A stretch of 64,000 nt of DNA from Neobacillus sp. FSL H8-0543 (GTDB taxonomy: Bacteria; Bacillota; Bacilli; Bacillales; Cytobacillaceae). The position numbers were made by a program, and so were the translations under genes. Location: assembly GCF_038592905.1 (NCBI RefSeq), contig NZ_CP151943.1, positions 2,802,501 to 2,866,500 of the forward strand, read 5' to 3'. The notes beneath the pieces are model-generated. The model did no database searches, was not told the DNA's origin, and saw only the letters and a program-made list of their open reading frames with translations. The first letter of the stretch is position 1. Each line of letters opens with the position of its first letter. Positions 33,905 to 44,287 of this stretch are shown here, one piece after another.

Positions 33905-35497
33905 ATGTCGACACAAACGACCGGTATTGAAGTAGTCGGGGCCAGGAAAGCCCAGTATGATGAGATTTTAACTCCAGAGGCATTAAGTTTCATTGAGGAG
34001 TTAGAGCGGAATTTTGGAGAAAGAAGAAATGAACTGTTACAGTACAGGCAAAAACGGCAGGATGAAATGAATCAAGGAAAATTGCCGGATTTTCTTCCTG
34101 ACACAAAGCATATTCGAACTGGCGACTGGACGATTGCTCCACTGCCAGAAGATCTTCAAGACCGGCGGGTCGAAATTACAGGGCCAACCGAACGAAAAAT
34201 GGTTATTAATGCCCTGAATTCTGGTGCGAAAGTTTTTATGGCAGATTTCGAAGATGCCACTTCACCAACCTGGGAGAACATAGTCGAAGGACAAATAAAC
34301 TTACGGGATGCAGTAAATCGGACGATTTCCTTCCAAAATCCCAATGGTAAGCAATATGTACTTAAGGAAGAAACTGCTGTACTGTTCGTGAGATCTCGCG
34401 GATTACATCTTGAGGAAAAACATGTGCTGTTAGATGGCAAGCCTATCTCTGGGAGCTTTTTCGATTTTGGAATGTACTTTTTCCATAATGTTGAGAACCT
34501 CCTTGCAAGAAGAACGGGTCCTTATTTTTATCTGCCAAAGCTTGAAGGTCATTTGGAGGCAAGGCTTTGGAATGATGTCTTTGTATTTGCGCAAGAAAAG
34601 CTTAAGGTCGCTCAAGGAACGATTAAAGCGACTGTTTTAATAGAAACCATCATGAGCGCATTTGAAATGAATGAGATTTTATATGAATTAAAAGAGCACT
34701 CTGCCGGATTGAACTGTGGGAGATGGGATTATATTTTCAGTTACTTAAAAAAGCTGCGTAACCACAAGGATATCATTTTACCCGATCGTTCACAGGTTAC
34801 GATGACTGTACCGTTTATGCGCTCCTATTCATTGCTAACAATTCAAACCTGTCATCGCCGCAAAGCGCCAGCGATGGGTGGAATGGCTGCGCAAATTCCG
34901 ATTCGCAATAATCCAGAGGCAAACGAGGAAGCCTTTGCCAAGGTTCGTGCTGACAAGGAACGTGAAGCACGCGATGGTCATGACGGAACATGGGTAGCAC
35001 ATCCTGGTCTTGTACCAGTTGCTTTAGAGGTGTTTAACCGTGAAATGCCGGTTGCGAATCAAATTCACACAACTAAACAACAGAAAATCACCATTGTCGC
35101 CAGTGATTTACTCGAAGCACCAAGCGGAACGATTACCGAAGAAGGTGTTCGCGTCAATATTAATGTTGGCATTCAATATATTGCTTCTTGGCTTTCTGGC
35201 AGAGGAGCCGCACCAATCCATAATTTAATGGAGGATGCAGCAACGGCAGAAATTTCACGGGCACAGCTATGGCAGTGGATCCGCAGTCCGAGAGGCATCC
35301 TTAATGACGGCCGGAAGGTCACTGTTGAGATGTATGAAAAGTATAAGATAGAGGAACTGGAAAATATCAAAAAAGAAATAGGTAATGAAGCTTTTGAATC
35401 AGGTCGATTTGATGAAGCAGCGGAATTATTTGATCGCTTGATTTTAAATGATGATTTTGAAGACTTTCTAACATTACCAGGATATGAATTATTATAA
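33905..35497 (+). CDS. aceB: Malate synthase A
   Basis: A 530-aa glyoxylate-shunt enzyme condensing glyoxylate with acetyl-CoA. The family signature [17 protein letters not shown] is near residue 104, and the active-site region [13 protein letters not shown] near 275. ATG 33905 is preferred over GTG 33893, which overlaps the GAGGTGAG ribosome binding site. It is 33 nt before aceA. B. subtilis 168 lacks the shunt; B. cereus and many soil Bacillaceae have it. Confidence 0.96.
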   Translation: MSTQTTGIEVVGARKAQYDEILTPEALSFIEELERNFGERRNELLQYRQKRQDEMNQGKLPDFLPDTKHIRTGDWTIAPLPEDLQDRRVEITGPTERKMVINALNSGAKVFMADFEDATSPTWENIVEGQINLRDAVNRTISFQNPNGKQYVLKEETAVLFVRSRGLHLEEKHVLLDGKPISGSFFDFGMYFFHNVENLLARRTGPYFYLPKLEGHLEARLWNDVFVFAQEKLKVAQGTIKATVLIETIMSAFEMNEILYELKEHSAGLNCGRWDYIFSYLKKLRNHKDIILPDRSQVTMTVPFMRSYSLLTIQTCHRRKAPAMGGMAAQIPIRNNPEANEEAFAKVRADKEREARDGHDGTWVAHPGLVPVALEVFNREMPVANQIHTTKQQKITIVASDLLEAPSGTITEEGVRVNINVGIQYIASWLSGRGAAPIHNLMEDAATAEISRAQLWQWIRSPRGILNDGRKVTVEMYEKYKIEELENIKKEIGNEAFESGRFDEAAELFDRLILNDDFEDFLTLPGYELL

Positions 35498-35530
35498 AAA
35501 ATTCTAATAGAATAATAGGAGGAATATAAA

Positions 35531-36811
35531 ATGACTAATAATTCAAGAGTAGCGCAATTACAGGAAAGCTGGGAATTAGATAAGCGTTGGAATGGGATTA
35601 CTAGACCTTACACGGCAGAGGATGTTATTAAACTTCGCGGTTCAATTGATATCGAACATACTTTGGCAAGAAAAGGTGCAGAAAAGCTTTGGAAGCTATT
35701 AAATGAGGAAGACTATGTAAATGCTCTTGGCGCACTAACGGGTAATCAGGCGGTTCAACAGGTAAAGGCAGGATTGAAAGCTATCTACTTAAGTGGCTGG
35801 CAGGTGGCTGCTGATGCAAACCTATCAGGAAATATGTACCCGGACCAAAGCTTGTATCCAGCGAATAGTGTACCAAGTGTAGTAAAACGGATTAACCAAG
35901 CGCTTCAGCGTGCGGACCAAATCACCCATTCAGAGGGAGATGACTCAATCGATTGGTTTGCACCAATTGTTGCCGATGCAGAGGCAGGCTTTGGCGGACA
36001 ATTAAACTGCTTCGAATTAATGAAGGGCATGATTGAAGCCGGAGCTGCTGGAGTTCACTTTGAAGATCAGCTTTCCTCTGAGAAGAAATGTGGCCATTTA
36101 GGCGGTAAAGTATTGCTGCCAACACAAACAGCAGTCCGTAACTTAATAGCAGCTCGTCTAGCAGCAGATGTTATGGGTGTTCCGACGTTATTAGTTGCTC
36201 GTACAGATGCCAATGCAGCCGATTTGATTACAAGTGATATTGATATGACGGACGCACCGTTTATTACTGGAGAGCGGACAGGAGAAGGCTTCTTCCGGAC
36301 GAAGGCAGGGATTGACCAAGCGATTGCTCGCGGTTTAGCATATGCACCATATGCCGATTTGATTTGGTGCGAAACTTCTGAGCCGAACATTGAAGAAGCC
36401 CGACGCTTTGCAGAGGCTATCCATGAGCAATTCCCTGGCAAGATGTTGGCTTACAACTGCTCGCCTTCGTTTAACTGGAAAAAGAAGCTTGACCAAGAAA
36501 CGATTGCGAAGTTCCAGCAGGAGCTTGGAAAAATGGGCTACAAGTTCCAATTCGTTACCCTTGCAGGCTTCCATGCCCTAAACCACGGCATGTTTGAACT
36601 TGCTCGCGGCTACAAAGAGCGCGGTATGGCAGCATACTCCGAGCTGCAGCAAGCGGAGTTTGATAGCGAGCAACACGGCTACACAGCCACACGTCACCAA
36701 CGTGAAGTGGGTACAGGTTACTTTGACCAGGTTTCAATGGTTATCACAGGTGGCACATCGTCGACTACTGCTCTTAAAGGCTCTACCGAAGAAGAGCAAT
36801 TTACAAAATAA
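35531..36811 (+). CDS. aceA: Isocitrate lyase
   Basis: A 426-aa enzyme splitting isocitrate into succinate and glyoxylate. It has the catalytic signature [14 protein letters not shown] (active-site Cys near 189), the metal-binding region [10 protein letters not shown] and [16 protein letters not shown]. The start follows TAGGAGG. Partner of aceB for growth on acetate or fatty acids. Confidence 0.97.
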   Translation: MTNNSRVAQLQESWELDKRWNGITRPYTAEDVIKLRGSIDIEHTLARKGAEKLWKLLNEEDYVNALGALTGNQAVQQVKAGLKAIYLSGWQVAADANLSGNMYPDQSLYPANSVPSVVKRINQALQRADQITHSEGDDSIDWFAPIVADAEAGFGGQLNCFELMKGMIEAGAAGVHFEDQLSSEKKCGHLGGKVLLPTQTAVRNLIAARLAADVMGVPTLLVARTDANAADLITSDIDMTDAPFITGERTGEGFFRTKAGIDQAIARGLAYAPYADLIWCETSEPNIEEARRFAEAIHEQFPGKMLAYNCSPSFNWKKKLDQETIAKFQQELGKMGYKFQFVTLAGFHALNHGMFELARGYKERGMAAYSELQQAEFDSEQHGYTATRHQREVGTGYFDQVSMVITGGTSSTTALKGSTEEEQFTK

Positions 36812-36820
36812 AAATATCCA

Positions 36821-36858
36821 GAATGAATCCTTCTCTCCTATTGGGGGGAAGGGTTTTT
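36821..36858 (+). terminator. Terminator after aceA
   Basis: A stem of AATCCTTCTCTCC against GGGGGGAAGGGTT, with some GU pairs, then T7. Confidence 0.75.
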
Positions 36859-36991
36859 TTGGGTTGGAGTTACGGGCTGATGGCGAGATATAATGTATTT
36901 TTAAAATAACGAAGCTGGCTTTTTTGGAAAGGAACGTTTTTTAGGGTATTATCATACATATTAATAGTCCTTTTATTGGAGTTGATTTGAT

Positions 36992-37423
36992 TTGAAAAAG
37001 CCAAACGTTGAGGAAGTCCTTCAGCAGGGTATTTATGGCGCCTTGGAAACCAAGCCAGATGAAAGACGAAAATTTTTAGGAACAATACGTGAGAGAATCA
37101 TCGTGGTACTTAAGAAAACTCAAGTTGCAGAGACAGATATTTACCCCCAGGTGGAGAAAGAAATGGCTGCCAATCCACAGGCACACCTCTATTTAAATGG
37201 AAATATGGATTATTCGACATTATCAAAATATGTAAAGCTTGCAAGTAAATATAAGCTTGAACATACCATTGTCACCAATAAGGAGCATGATTCTGAGATT
37301 GGACTTGTCTTAGCGATGGAGTATGCAATCGATAAGGAAGAGATTTACATCACAAGAATAGAATTGAAACTTCCTGAGCAGAAGAAGAAAAAAGGATTTT
37401 TTTCTAAGATGTTTAACCGGTAG
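36992..37423 (+). CDS. yueI: DUF1694 protein, YueI-like
   Basis: A 143-aa soluble protein of the YueI/DUF1694 family: GIYGALETKPDERRKFLGTIRERI region at the N-terminus (residues ~13-37) and a lysine-rich C-terminus. Function unknown. It starts at TTG 36992 behind TTGGAG. In B. subtilis yueI lies by pncA (yueJ) and pncB (yueK); here those are 13 kb away. Confidence 0.85.
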   Translation: MKKPNVEEVLQQGIYGALETKPDERRKFLGTIRERIIVVLKKTQVAETDIYPQVEKEMAANPQAHLYLNGNMDYSTLSKYVKLASKYKLEHTIVTNKEHDSEIGLVLAMEYAIDKEEIYITRIELKLPEQKKKKGFFSKMFNR

Positions 37424-37426
37424 GAA

Positions 37427-37472
37427 GGTAATCAGTGAGATATCTTATGACGATATCTCACTGATTTTTTAA
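37427..37472. terminator. Bidirectional terminator between yueI and the OsmC-like gene
   Basis: Perfect arms AATCAGTGAGATATC and GATATCTCACTGATT, with T-runs readable on both strands. Confidence 0.94.
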
Positions 37473-37918
37473 GAAGACACCTCAACAATTGCGTCTAATT
37501 CAATTTCTACATTACCTTGAATGGCTCTGCTAATCATACATGAGGTTTCTGCCTTAGTAGCAAGCCTTTGGGCTAATAATTGATCTTTCTCAGTGGCATC
37601 AGACGTTAGGACAATCCGTGGTCGGTGGATTATTTTTTTATAGGTGATAACCCCCTTGGTTACATCAACAATGCCTTCAGATTCCATCGTTAGGTCCACC
37701 TTTTGCAACTGACTCCGCTCCATCATCGCTGCAAGGGTGATGATATAGCAGGTTGCTGCAGCACCAAGGAGCATTTCATCAGGGTTCGTTCCAACACCAG
37801 GTCCGTCCATCTCGGGTGGGATCGACACTTTCGTTCTTAAGTTGCCAGCCTGTATTTCACCTACATCATTCCTTAAACCTGGCCAGCTTGCTTTTAAATG
37901 AAATCGATGTTCAGTCAT
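37469..37918 (-). CDS. OsmC/Ohr family peroxiredoxin-like protein
   Basis: A 149-aa OsmC-fold protein. The family reduces organic hydroperoxides with two cysteines; visible are GAAATCYIITLAAMM with Cys near 58 and AETSCMISRAI with Cys near 126. The N-terminal half carries PDEMLLGAAATC, typical of the SACOL1771-type subgroup. Single gene on the minus strand. The physiological substrate is not known. Confidence 0.88.
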   Translation of the reverse strand: MTEHRFHLKASWPGLRNDVGEIQAGNLRTKVSIPPEMDGPGVGTNPDEMLLGAAATCYIITLAAMMERSQLQKVDLTMESEGIVDVTKGVITYKKIIHRPRIVLTSDATEKDQLLAQRLATKAETSCMISRAIQGNVEIELDAIVEVSS

Positions 37919-38007
37919 GACAATCCTCCTAATTTTTAAAAATATTCGTAGTTGATTGCTAATATATGTTACCTTTTATATAGACCTATTTTTGGAGCAG
38001 TGAAATA

Positions 38008-38478
38008 ATGAAAATTCTTGGAAAAATGACAATAACATTAATACTATGTCTATACTTAGCCATCCTTACTAAACTAATATTATTTAAATACATACCCTTA
38101 TCCGAAATGATCAATCATTTTAATTTTACCTATAACGAATACTTTTGGCGATCGAATAACTTTGTCCCGTTTAAAACTATCTATTTCTATTTGTACTTAG
38201 CAGATATTAACCTAAATATTCGCATTGAAAACTTAGTTGGAAACATCATAGGCTTTATGCCCTTTGGATTTATCTTACCATTATTATCGAGAAAGTTTCT
38301 AAGGTTAGCGCCTGTATTATTTGCAACCTTTTGCCTGAGTCTCACCTACGAAGTACTTCAACTATTATTTGAATTTGGTAGCTTTGATGTGGATGACTTA
38401 ATCTTAAATAGTTTTGGTGGAGCTCTCGGTTATCTTCTATATAAACTTCTGAAGTTCTTTTTTAAAAAGAAACGTTGA
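38008..38478 (+). CDS. VanZ-like membrane protein
   Basis: A 156-aa protein with four hydrophobic segments (about 6-26, 75-92, 99-118 and 128-146). NNFVPFKTIYFYL, GNIIGFMPFGFILPLL and the acidic DVDDLILNSFGGALGYLLY are VanZ-family features. VanZ gives low-level teicoplanin resistance in enterococci; most chromosomal relatives have no known role. Confidence 0.9.
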   Translation: MKILGKMTITLILCLYLAILTKLILFKYIPLSEMINHFNFTYNEYFWRSNNFVPFKTIYFYLYLADINLNIRIENLVGNIIGFMPFGFILPLLSRKFLRLAPVLFATFCLSLTYEVLQLLFEFGSFDVDDLILNSFGGALGYLLYKLLKFFFKKKR

Positions 38479-38480
38479 AT

Positions 38481-38506
38481 CAGGGGGCGATTGCCCTCTT
38501 TTTTGT
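38481..38506 (+). terminator. Terminator after the VanZ-like gene
   Basis: AGGGGGC-GATT-GCCCTCT then T-run. Confidence 0.8.
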
Positions 38507-38629
38507 ACTATTAATCTAAAAACTGTTCCTTTTGCCAATACTGATGAGGGAATCATTGCGGTAAAGCAGAAAAGTTTGGTATTATCATTAGTAAATTAAC
38601 TTGATAAACAGGATGGGGGGTAATGATTA

Positions 38630-38923
38630 ATGACAAGAATTTCGAATAAAGAGGTTAAGCACGTTGCGAACCTGGCACGATTAGCCATAACTGAAGAAGA
38701 AATGGAAAAGATGACAAAGGAACTTGATGCAATTATTACATTTGCAGAGCAATTAAATGAGTTGAACACTGAAAATGTTGAACCAACCTATCATGTATTG
38801 GATATGAAAAATATCCTTCGAGAAGATGTTGCACAAGAAGGATTACCGCGTGAGGAAGTTCTAAAAAATGCGCCAGACCATCAAGATGGTCAGATTAAAG
38901 TTCCATCAATCATGAGCGAATAA
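38630..38923 (+). CDS. gatC: Asp/Glu-tRNA amidotransferase subunit GatC
   Basis: A 97-aa subunit stabilising GatA and GatB. It has the pattern [16 protein letters not shown] and a C-terminal [21 protein letters not shown] region (about residues 63-83). The start follows GGGGGG. It leads the gatCAB operon, which makes Gln-tRNA(Gln), and Asn-tRNA(Asn) where needed, by transamidation. Confidence 0.97.
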   Translation: MTRISNKEVKHVANLARLAITEEEMEKMTKELDAIITFAEQLNELNTENVEPTYHVLDMKNILREDVAQEGLPREEVLKNAPDHQDGQIKVPSIMSE

Positions 38924-38942
38924 AAGAAAGGAGGGGAAAAAG

Positions 38943-40400
38943 TTGAGTTTATTTGATCATAAAGTATCAGATCTACATGAACTTTTACATAAGAAAGAAC
39001 TAAAGGTATCAGACCTAGTAAATGAATCGTTCAAACGGATTAATGATGTCGATGGCAAGGTCCAGGCTTTTTTAACATTGGATGAAGAGCGTGCACGAAA
39101 TTCCGCAAAGTCCCTTGATGAGAAGGTGAATACGGAAACCGCAAAAGGCCTGCTTTTTGGTATGCCGATTGGGATAAAGGATAATATCGTTACTAAAGAC
39201 TTGAGAACCACTTGTGCAAGTAAGATTCTCGAAAACTTTAATCCGATTTACGATGCTACTGTTGTTCAAAAGCTTCAACAAGCAGAAACAGTGACGATTG
39301 GTAAGTTAAATATGGACGAGTTTGCAATGGGGTCATCAAATGAAAATTCAGGCTTTCAAAAAACACATAACCCCTGGAATTTAGAGACAGTACCAGGCGG
39401 ATCTTCAGGAGGTTCAGCAGCAGCTGTTGCGGCTGGAGAGGTATTGTTTTCACTTGGGTCTGATACAGGCGGATCGATTCGCCAGCCGGCATCATTTTGT
39501 GGGGTAGTTGGAATGAAACCAACGTATGGCCGTGTTTCTCGCTTTGGACTAGTAGCATTTGCATCCTCTCTAGACCAAATCGGTCCGATTACAAAAACGG
39601 TTGAAGACAATGCCTACCTGCTGCAGGCAATTTCTGGGCTTGATCCGTTGGACTCAACATCCGCTAATGTTGATGTTCCTAACTTTGTCAGTGCGTTAAC
39701 AGGTGATATTAAAGGGTTAAAAATTGCCGTACCAAAGGAGTATCTTGGTGAAGGTGTCAGTGAAATAGTTCGGCAATCTGTTTTAGATGCATTGAAGGTT
39801 CTTGAGGCGCAAGGTGCGGTATGGGAAGAAGTATCCTTGCCACACTCTAAATATGCACTCGCAGCCTACTATTTGCTTTCTTCATCAGAAGCATCGGCAA
39901 ACCTTGCCCGTTTTGATGGTGTGCGCTATGGCTATCGGACGCCGAATGCAGATAATTTATTGGAGTTATATAAAAACTCAAGGGCAGAAGGCTTTGGTCC
40001 CGAAGTTAAGCGTCGGATTATGCTTGGAACCTTTGCACTCAGCTCAGGCTACTATGATGCTTATTATAAAAAGGCACAACAAGTCCGTACCTTGATTAAG
40101 AAGGACTTTGAAGATGTATTTGCCAAGTATGATGTAATAGTTGGACCGACAACACCAACCCCAGCTTTTAAGATTGGTGAGATAATAGACGACCCGTTAA
40201 CAATGTATGCGAATGATATTTTAACAATACCGTTAAATCTTGCTGGCTTACCAGGAATTTCAATTCCATGCGGCTTTGATAGTGGACTTCCGCTTGGCTT
40301 GCAAATTATTGGCAAGTATTTTGATGAGTCCACGATTTATCGGGTGGCACATGTATTTGAGCAAGCAACAGATTATCATAAACAAAAGCCAGGATTATAG
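38943..40400 (+). CDS. gatA: Asp/Glu-tRNA amidotransferase subunit GatA
   Basis: A 485-aa amidase-signature enzyme that frees ammonia from glutamine. The catalytic Lys is in GIKDNIVTK (near 78), and the Ser-cis-Ser pair in [17 protein letters not shown] and [16 protein letters not shown] (near 151-190). It starts at TTG 38943 behind GGAGGGG, 19 nt after gatC. Confidence 0.98.
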   Translation: MSLFDHKVSDLHELLHKKELKVSDLVNESFKRINDVDGKVQAFLTLDEERARNSAKSLDEKVNTETAKGLLFGMPIGIKDNIVTKDLRTTCASKILENFNPIYDATVVQKLQQAETVTIGKLNMDEFAMGSSNENSGFQKTHNPWNLETVPGGSSGGSAAAVAAGEVLFSLGSDTGGSIRQPASFCGVVGMKPTYGRVSRFGLVAFASSLDQIGPITKTVEDNAYLLQAISGLDPLDSTSANVDVPNFVSALTGDIKGLKIAVPKEYLGEGVSEIVRQSVLDALKVLEAQGAVWEEVSLPHSKYALAAYYLLSSSEASANLARFDGVRYGYRTPNADNLLELYKNSRAEGFGPEVKRRIMLGTFALSSGYYDAYYKKAQQVRTLIKKDFEDVFAKYDVIVGPTTPTPAFKIGEIIDDPLTMYANDILTIPLNLAGLPGISIPCGFDSGLPLGLQIIGKYFDESTIYRVAHVFEQATDYHKQKPGL

Positions 40401-40412
40401 GGGGTGAAAACG

Positions 40413-41840
40413 ATGGAATTTGAAACAGTAATTGGTCTTGAGGTCCATGTAGAATTGAAAACAGATTCGAAAATATTCTCTGCAAGTCCAAACCATTTCG
40501 GTGCGGAACCAAATACGAATACAAGTGTGATCGATTTAGGTTATCCGGGTGTTTTACCTGTTCTGAATAAAAAGGCAGTAGAATTTGGGATGAAAGCAGC
40601 CATGGCCTTGAATTGTCAGGTTGCCACACATACGAAATTTGACCGAAAGAACTACTTTTATCCTGATAATCCAAAGGCCTACCAAATCTCGCAATTTGAT
40701 AAGCCAATTGGTGAGCATGGCTGGATAGAAATCGAGGTAAATGGCTATACGAAAAGAATCGGTATCACTCGAATTCATTTAGAAGAAGACGCAGGGAAAC
40801 TAAGTCATGGTAATGGATACTCTTTGGTTGATTATAACCGCCAGGGTACTCCACTCGTCGAAATCGTTTCCGAGCCGGATATCCGTACGGCTGATGAAGC
40901 TTATGCCTATCTGGAAAAATTAAAATCGATTATTCAATACACCGGTGTTTCTGATTGTAAAATGGAAGAAGGCTCACTCCGCTGTGATGCCAATATTTCG
41001 ATTCGCCCTATCGGACAAGAGGAGTTCGGAACGAAAACGGAATTGAAGAACTTGAACTCCTTCAATTTTGTCCGTAAAGGTCTTGAATATGAAGAGAAAC
41101 GCCAGCGTGAAGTCGTAATGGCTGGTGGAGTAATTGATCAGGAAACACGTCGTTTTGATGAGGCCACTGGTGCAACCTTACTGATGAGGGTCAAGGAAGG
41201 GTCCGACGACTATCGCTACTTCCCAGAACCAGACCTGCTTGATTTATATATCGATGAAGATTGGAAAGCACGAATTCGTGCCGAAATCCCTGAGCTTCCG
41301 GATCAGCGCCAAAAGCGTTATGTGGAAGAGCTTGGTTTACCTGTGTATGATGCAAAGGTTCTAACAATCACGAAAGAAATGTCTGACTTCTTTGAAGCGA
41401 CAGTGGATTCAGGTGCGGATGCAAAATTGGCTTCCAATTGGCTGATGGGTGATGTGTCAGCATACTTGAATGCAGAAGCAAAGGAACTAGACCAGGTTAA
41501 GTTAACTCCTGAAGGGTTAGCAAGTATGATTAAGCTCATCGAAAATGGAACAATTTCTTCTAAAATTGCTAAAACTGTTTTTATAGAGTTAATCGAAAAC
41601 GGCGGAAATGCAGAAAAGATCGTCAAAGACAAGGGGCTTGTACAAATCTCTGATGAAGGAACACTGTTAAAAATAATTACAGAGGTTCTCGATGCTAACC
41701 CGCAATCTATTGAAGATTTTAAAAATGGAAAGACTAAAGCGGTTGGTTTCCTTGTAGGACAGTTAATGAAGGCTACAAAGGGGCAAGCAAATCCGCAAAT
41801 GGTCAATCAATTATTACAGCAGGAATTAAGTAAACGTTAA
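40413..41840 (+). CDS. gatB: Asp/Glu-tRNA amidotransferase subunit GatB
   Basis: A 475-aa kinase-like subunit that activates the misacylated tRNA. Motifs: [18 protein letters not shown] at the N-terminus, [17 protein letters not shown] near 80, and [13 protein letters not shown]; the C-terminal GatB/YqeY tail ends near 475. ATG 40413 behind GGGGGTG is preferred over the in-frame codon at 40404. Confidence 0.98.
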   Translation: MEFETVIGLEVHVELKTDSKIFSASPNHFGAEPNTNTSVIDLGYPGVLPVLNKKAVEFGMKAAMALNCQVATHTKFDRKNYFYPDNPKAYQISQFDKPIGEHGWIEIEVNGYTKRIGITRIHLEEDAGKLSHGNGYSLVDYNRQGTPLVEIVSEPDIRTADEAYAYLEKLKSIIQYTGVSDCKMEEGSLRCDANISIRPIGQEEFGTKTELKNLNSFNFVRKGLEYEEKRQREVVMAGGVIDQETRRFDEATGATLLMRVKEGSDDYRYFPEPDLLDLYIDEDWKARIRAEIPELPDQRQKRYVEELGLPVYDAKVLTITKEMSDFFEATVDSGADAKLASNWLMGDVSAYLNAEAKELDQVKLTPEGLASMIKLIENGTISSKIAKTVFIELIENGGNAEKIVKDKGLVQISDEGTLLKIITEVLDANPQSIEDFKNGKTKAVGFLVGQLMKATKGQANPQMVNQLLQQELSKR

Positions 41841-41845
41841 AAGTG

Positions 41846-41879
41846 TAGCTGGCAGATAAATCTGCCAGCTATTTTTTTG
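41846..41879 (+). terminator. Terminator of gatCAB
   Basis: TAGCTGGCAGA and TCTGCCAGCTA pair, then T7. Confidence 0.93.
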
Positions 41880-41926
41880 TCGAAAAATTCTATGACAAAA
41901 TTTTTATGATTTCCCGGGAAAAAGCC

Positions 41927-42768
41927 TTTATTTTAAGGACTTTTATTTAAACTAATCAAACGATTGATTAGTCGACAATATTCCACCTTATTTTGCTAGA
42001 AAATCCCTTTACATTAGGGTTAAGGGTAAAACTAATTAAACGTTTGATTAACAACTTGTATGGAGGTTGCTGTCGGATGTTAAGAAAGTAGATGATTTCC
42101 GGAATAATTGGTGATTTTTTCGCTATGAATTGACAATGTTTTTACACAAATTGAGAGGAATATCCTTTATTTTAGGGGATGTAAGCAAATGTAATCAAAC
42201 GATTGATTAGTCGACAGGATTCTACCGTTTTTTGTTAGGAAAGCCCTTTACACTAGGGTTAAGGGTAAAACTAATTAAACGTTTGATTAACAACCGAAAT
42301 GGGGATTACTGTCGGAGGTCCCGAATAAAGTATAATTATTGGGATAAGTAGTATTTCATATCCTATATATTGACAACTATTTTACACAAATTGAGAGAAA
42401 AGGCCTTTACTTTAGGGGATGTAAGCAAAACTAATCAAACGATTGATTAGAGACAATATTCCACCCTTTTTTGCTAGGAAAGCCCTTTACACTAGGGTTA
42501 ATGGTAAAACTAATTAAACGTTTGATTAACAACTGAAATGGAGATTGCTGTCGGAAGTATCGAATAAAGAATAATTATCGGGATAAGCAGTATTCTATAA
42601 CCTATATATTGACAATGATTTTACACAAAATGAGAGAAAAGGCCTTTACTTTAGGGGATGTAAGCCAAACTAATCAAACGATTGATTAGTTGACAGGATT
42701 CTACCGTTTTTTAAAGGAGAACCCATTTGTATGAAGGCTGGAGGCGAATTCAATTAAACGTTTAATTA
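41927..42768 (+). promoter_or_regulatory. Four-fold 240-bp array of promoter/operator-like palindromes
   Basis: Two palindrome types alternate about 80 bp apart and recur every 240 bp. Type A is CTAATCAAACGATTGATTAG (41952, 42192, 42431, 42671). Type B is CTAATTAAACGTTTGATTA (42032, 42271, 42510) with a decayed copy near 42750. In each good copy ACTAAT or TGTAAT at the left edge of the palindrome lies 17-18 nt after TTTACA, TTTACT or TTTATT, giving a promoter-like -35/-10 pair pointing to the thioredoxin-like gene. The palindromes look like TetR-type operators. No gene lies in this ~1 kb. Confidence 0.8.
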
Positions 42769-42865
42769 TTTACAATAATCGACAGAGCCTAACACTACAA
42801 AGCACTATCGTTGTAAGGGAAACTTGAATGGATTATCATTAAAGGAAAAGGAAGGGGTGCTAGAT

Positions 42866-43420
42866 TTGAATTTAAATGAATGGTTTGAAAAGGGATTAAC
42901 CGCAGATGAGTATATCAGCTCAATGAAGACGAATAAAGAAGGCATGCTTTTAATTTATGAGCATTTTTCTTTGGGAGAAGAGTTTAAAGCCAAGCTAGAA
43001 GCAATTAAGCAGAAGAACTTACGGGCAATTGTTTTAACGGAGGATTGGTGCGGCGATGCAATGCTGAACACCCCTGTCTTGTTGAGAATTGCAGATGCAG
43101 CTAGTATGGAAGTCAGATTTGTACTGAGAGATCAAAACCTTGAGCTAATGGATCAATATTTAACAAATGGAACATCGAGAGCGATTCCGATTTTTATTTT
43201 TATTGATGAAGAAGGAAAAGAAGTGGCTGTCTGGGGTCCAAGGGCGCCTGAAGTACAAGCACTTGTGGAAAAGGGCCGTGCAAGCCTTCCTAGCCAGGAT
43301 GCTCCAGATTTTAAGGAGAAACAAATGGCGTTGTACAAGAGTTTTGGAGAAAACTATCAAACCGATTCGTCTATCTGGAAAACGGTTGCTAACAGTATAA
43401 TAACTACGATATTAAAGTAA
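42866..43420 (+). CDS. Thioredoxin-fold protein with a WCGD active-site motif
   Basis: A 184-aa cytosolic thioredoxin-like protein. The usual WCGPC site reads TEDWCGDAML (Cys near residue 63), so the second redox cysteine is missing, and cis-Pro is in SRAIPIFIFIDEEGKE. This matches a family of single-cysteine thioredoxin-like proteins in Bacillales with no firm function. TTG 42866 is preferred: GGAAGGGG lies 7-8 nt upstream and the family N-terminus LNEWFEKG follows; an upstream ATG at 42824 has no clear ribosome binding site. It is preceded by the operator-like array. Confidence 0.8.
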   Translation: MNLNEWFEKGLTADEYISSMKTNKEGMLLIYEHFSLGEEFKAKLEAIKQKNLRAIVLTEDWCGDAMLNTPVLLRIADAASMEVRFVLRDQNLELMDQYLTNGTSRAIPIFIFIDEEGKEVAVWGPRAPEVQALVEKGRASLPSQDAPDFKEKQMALYKSFGENYQTDSSIWKTVANSIITTILK

Positions 43421-43444
43421 ATCTACGATAGAAGGTTTTCGTGG

Positions 43445-44241
43445 TGTCCATGAAGTCAATTTCTCCAAGAAAAAAGGAAAAGTAATCCTCATGGAGCGTT
43501 CATGAGGTCGATTTCTCTAAGAAAAAAGGAAAAGTGGTCCTCATGAAGCGTTCATGAGGTCGATTTCCCTAAGAAAAAAGGAAAAGTGGTCCTCATGGAG
43601 CGTTCATGAGGTCGATTTCTCTAAGAAAAAAGGAAAAGTGGTCCTCATGGAGCGTTCATGAGGTCGATTTCCCTAAGAAAAAAGGAAAAGTGGTCCTCAT
43701 GGAGCGTTCATGAGGTCGACTTCTCCAAGAAAAACGAAAAAGTGGTCCTCATGGAGCGTTCATGAGGTCGACTTCTCCAAGAAAAACGAAAAAGTAATCC
43801 TCATGAAGCGTTCATGAGGTCGATTTCCCTAAGAAAAAAGGAAAAGTGGTCCTCATGGAGCGTTCATGAGGTCGACTTCTCCAAGAAAAACGAAAAAGTA
43901 ATCCTCATGGAGCGTTCATGAGGTCGATTTCTCTAAGAAAAAAGGAAAAGTGGTCCTCATGGAGCGTTCATGAGGTCGATTTCCCTAAGAAAAAAGGAAA
44001 AGTGGTCCTCATGAAGCGTTCATGAGGTCGATTTCCCTAAGAAAAAAGGAAAAGTGGTCCTCATGAAGCGTTCATGAGGTCGACTTCTCCAAGAAAAACG
44101 AAAAAGTGGTCCTCATGAAGCGTTCATGAGGTCGACTTCTCCAAGAAAAAAGGAAAAGTGGTCCTCATGGAGCCTTCATTAAGTCCGAAATCATCAAAAA
44201 TACAAAAAAACGGTCATCATGAGGCATTCATGATGACCGTT
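43445..44241. repeat. Tandem array of ~14 hairpins, 52-bp period
   Basis: Units of 52 bp contain CTCATGRAGCGTTCATGAG (7-bp arms, loop around GCG) and the spacer TCGATTTCCCTAAGAAAAAA or TCGACTTCTCCAAGAAAAAC, then GGAAAAGTGGTC. The core GCGTT recurs every 52 bases from 43496 to about 44120; a decayed unit follows, then a stronger variant (arms GGTCATCATGA and TCATGATGACC at 44212-44238). No coding frame spans it. It fills the 860-bp gap between the thioredoxin-like gene and plsY. Confidence 0.93.
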
Positions 44242-44287
44242 CCAATTAGAAGAACGAAAAAGTAGGAACCATGACCACGGTTCTTTG

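Noticed and set aside
36594-36893. 99-codon frame overlapping the end of aceA
   Set aside because: It lies within aceA in another frame and runs over its terminator.
43445-44241. CRISPR array or minisatellite gene
   Set aside because: Whole units repeat with only point differences, and no open frame spans the array, so it is neither a CRISPR nor a repeat protein gene.
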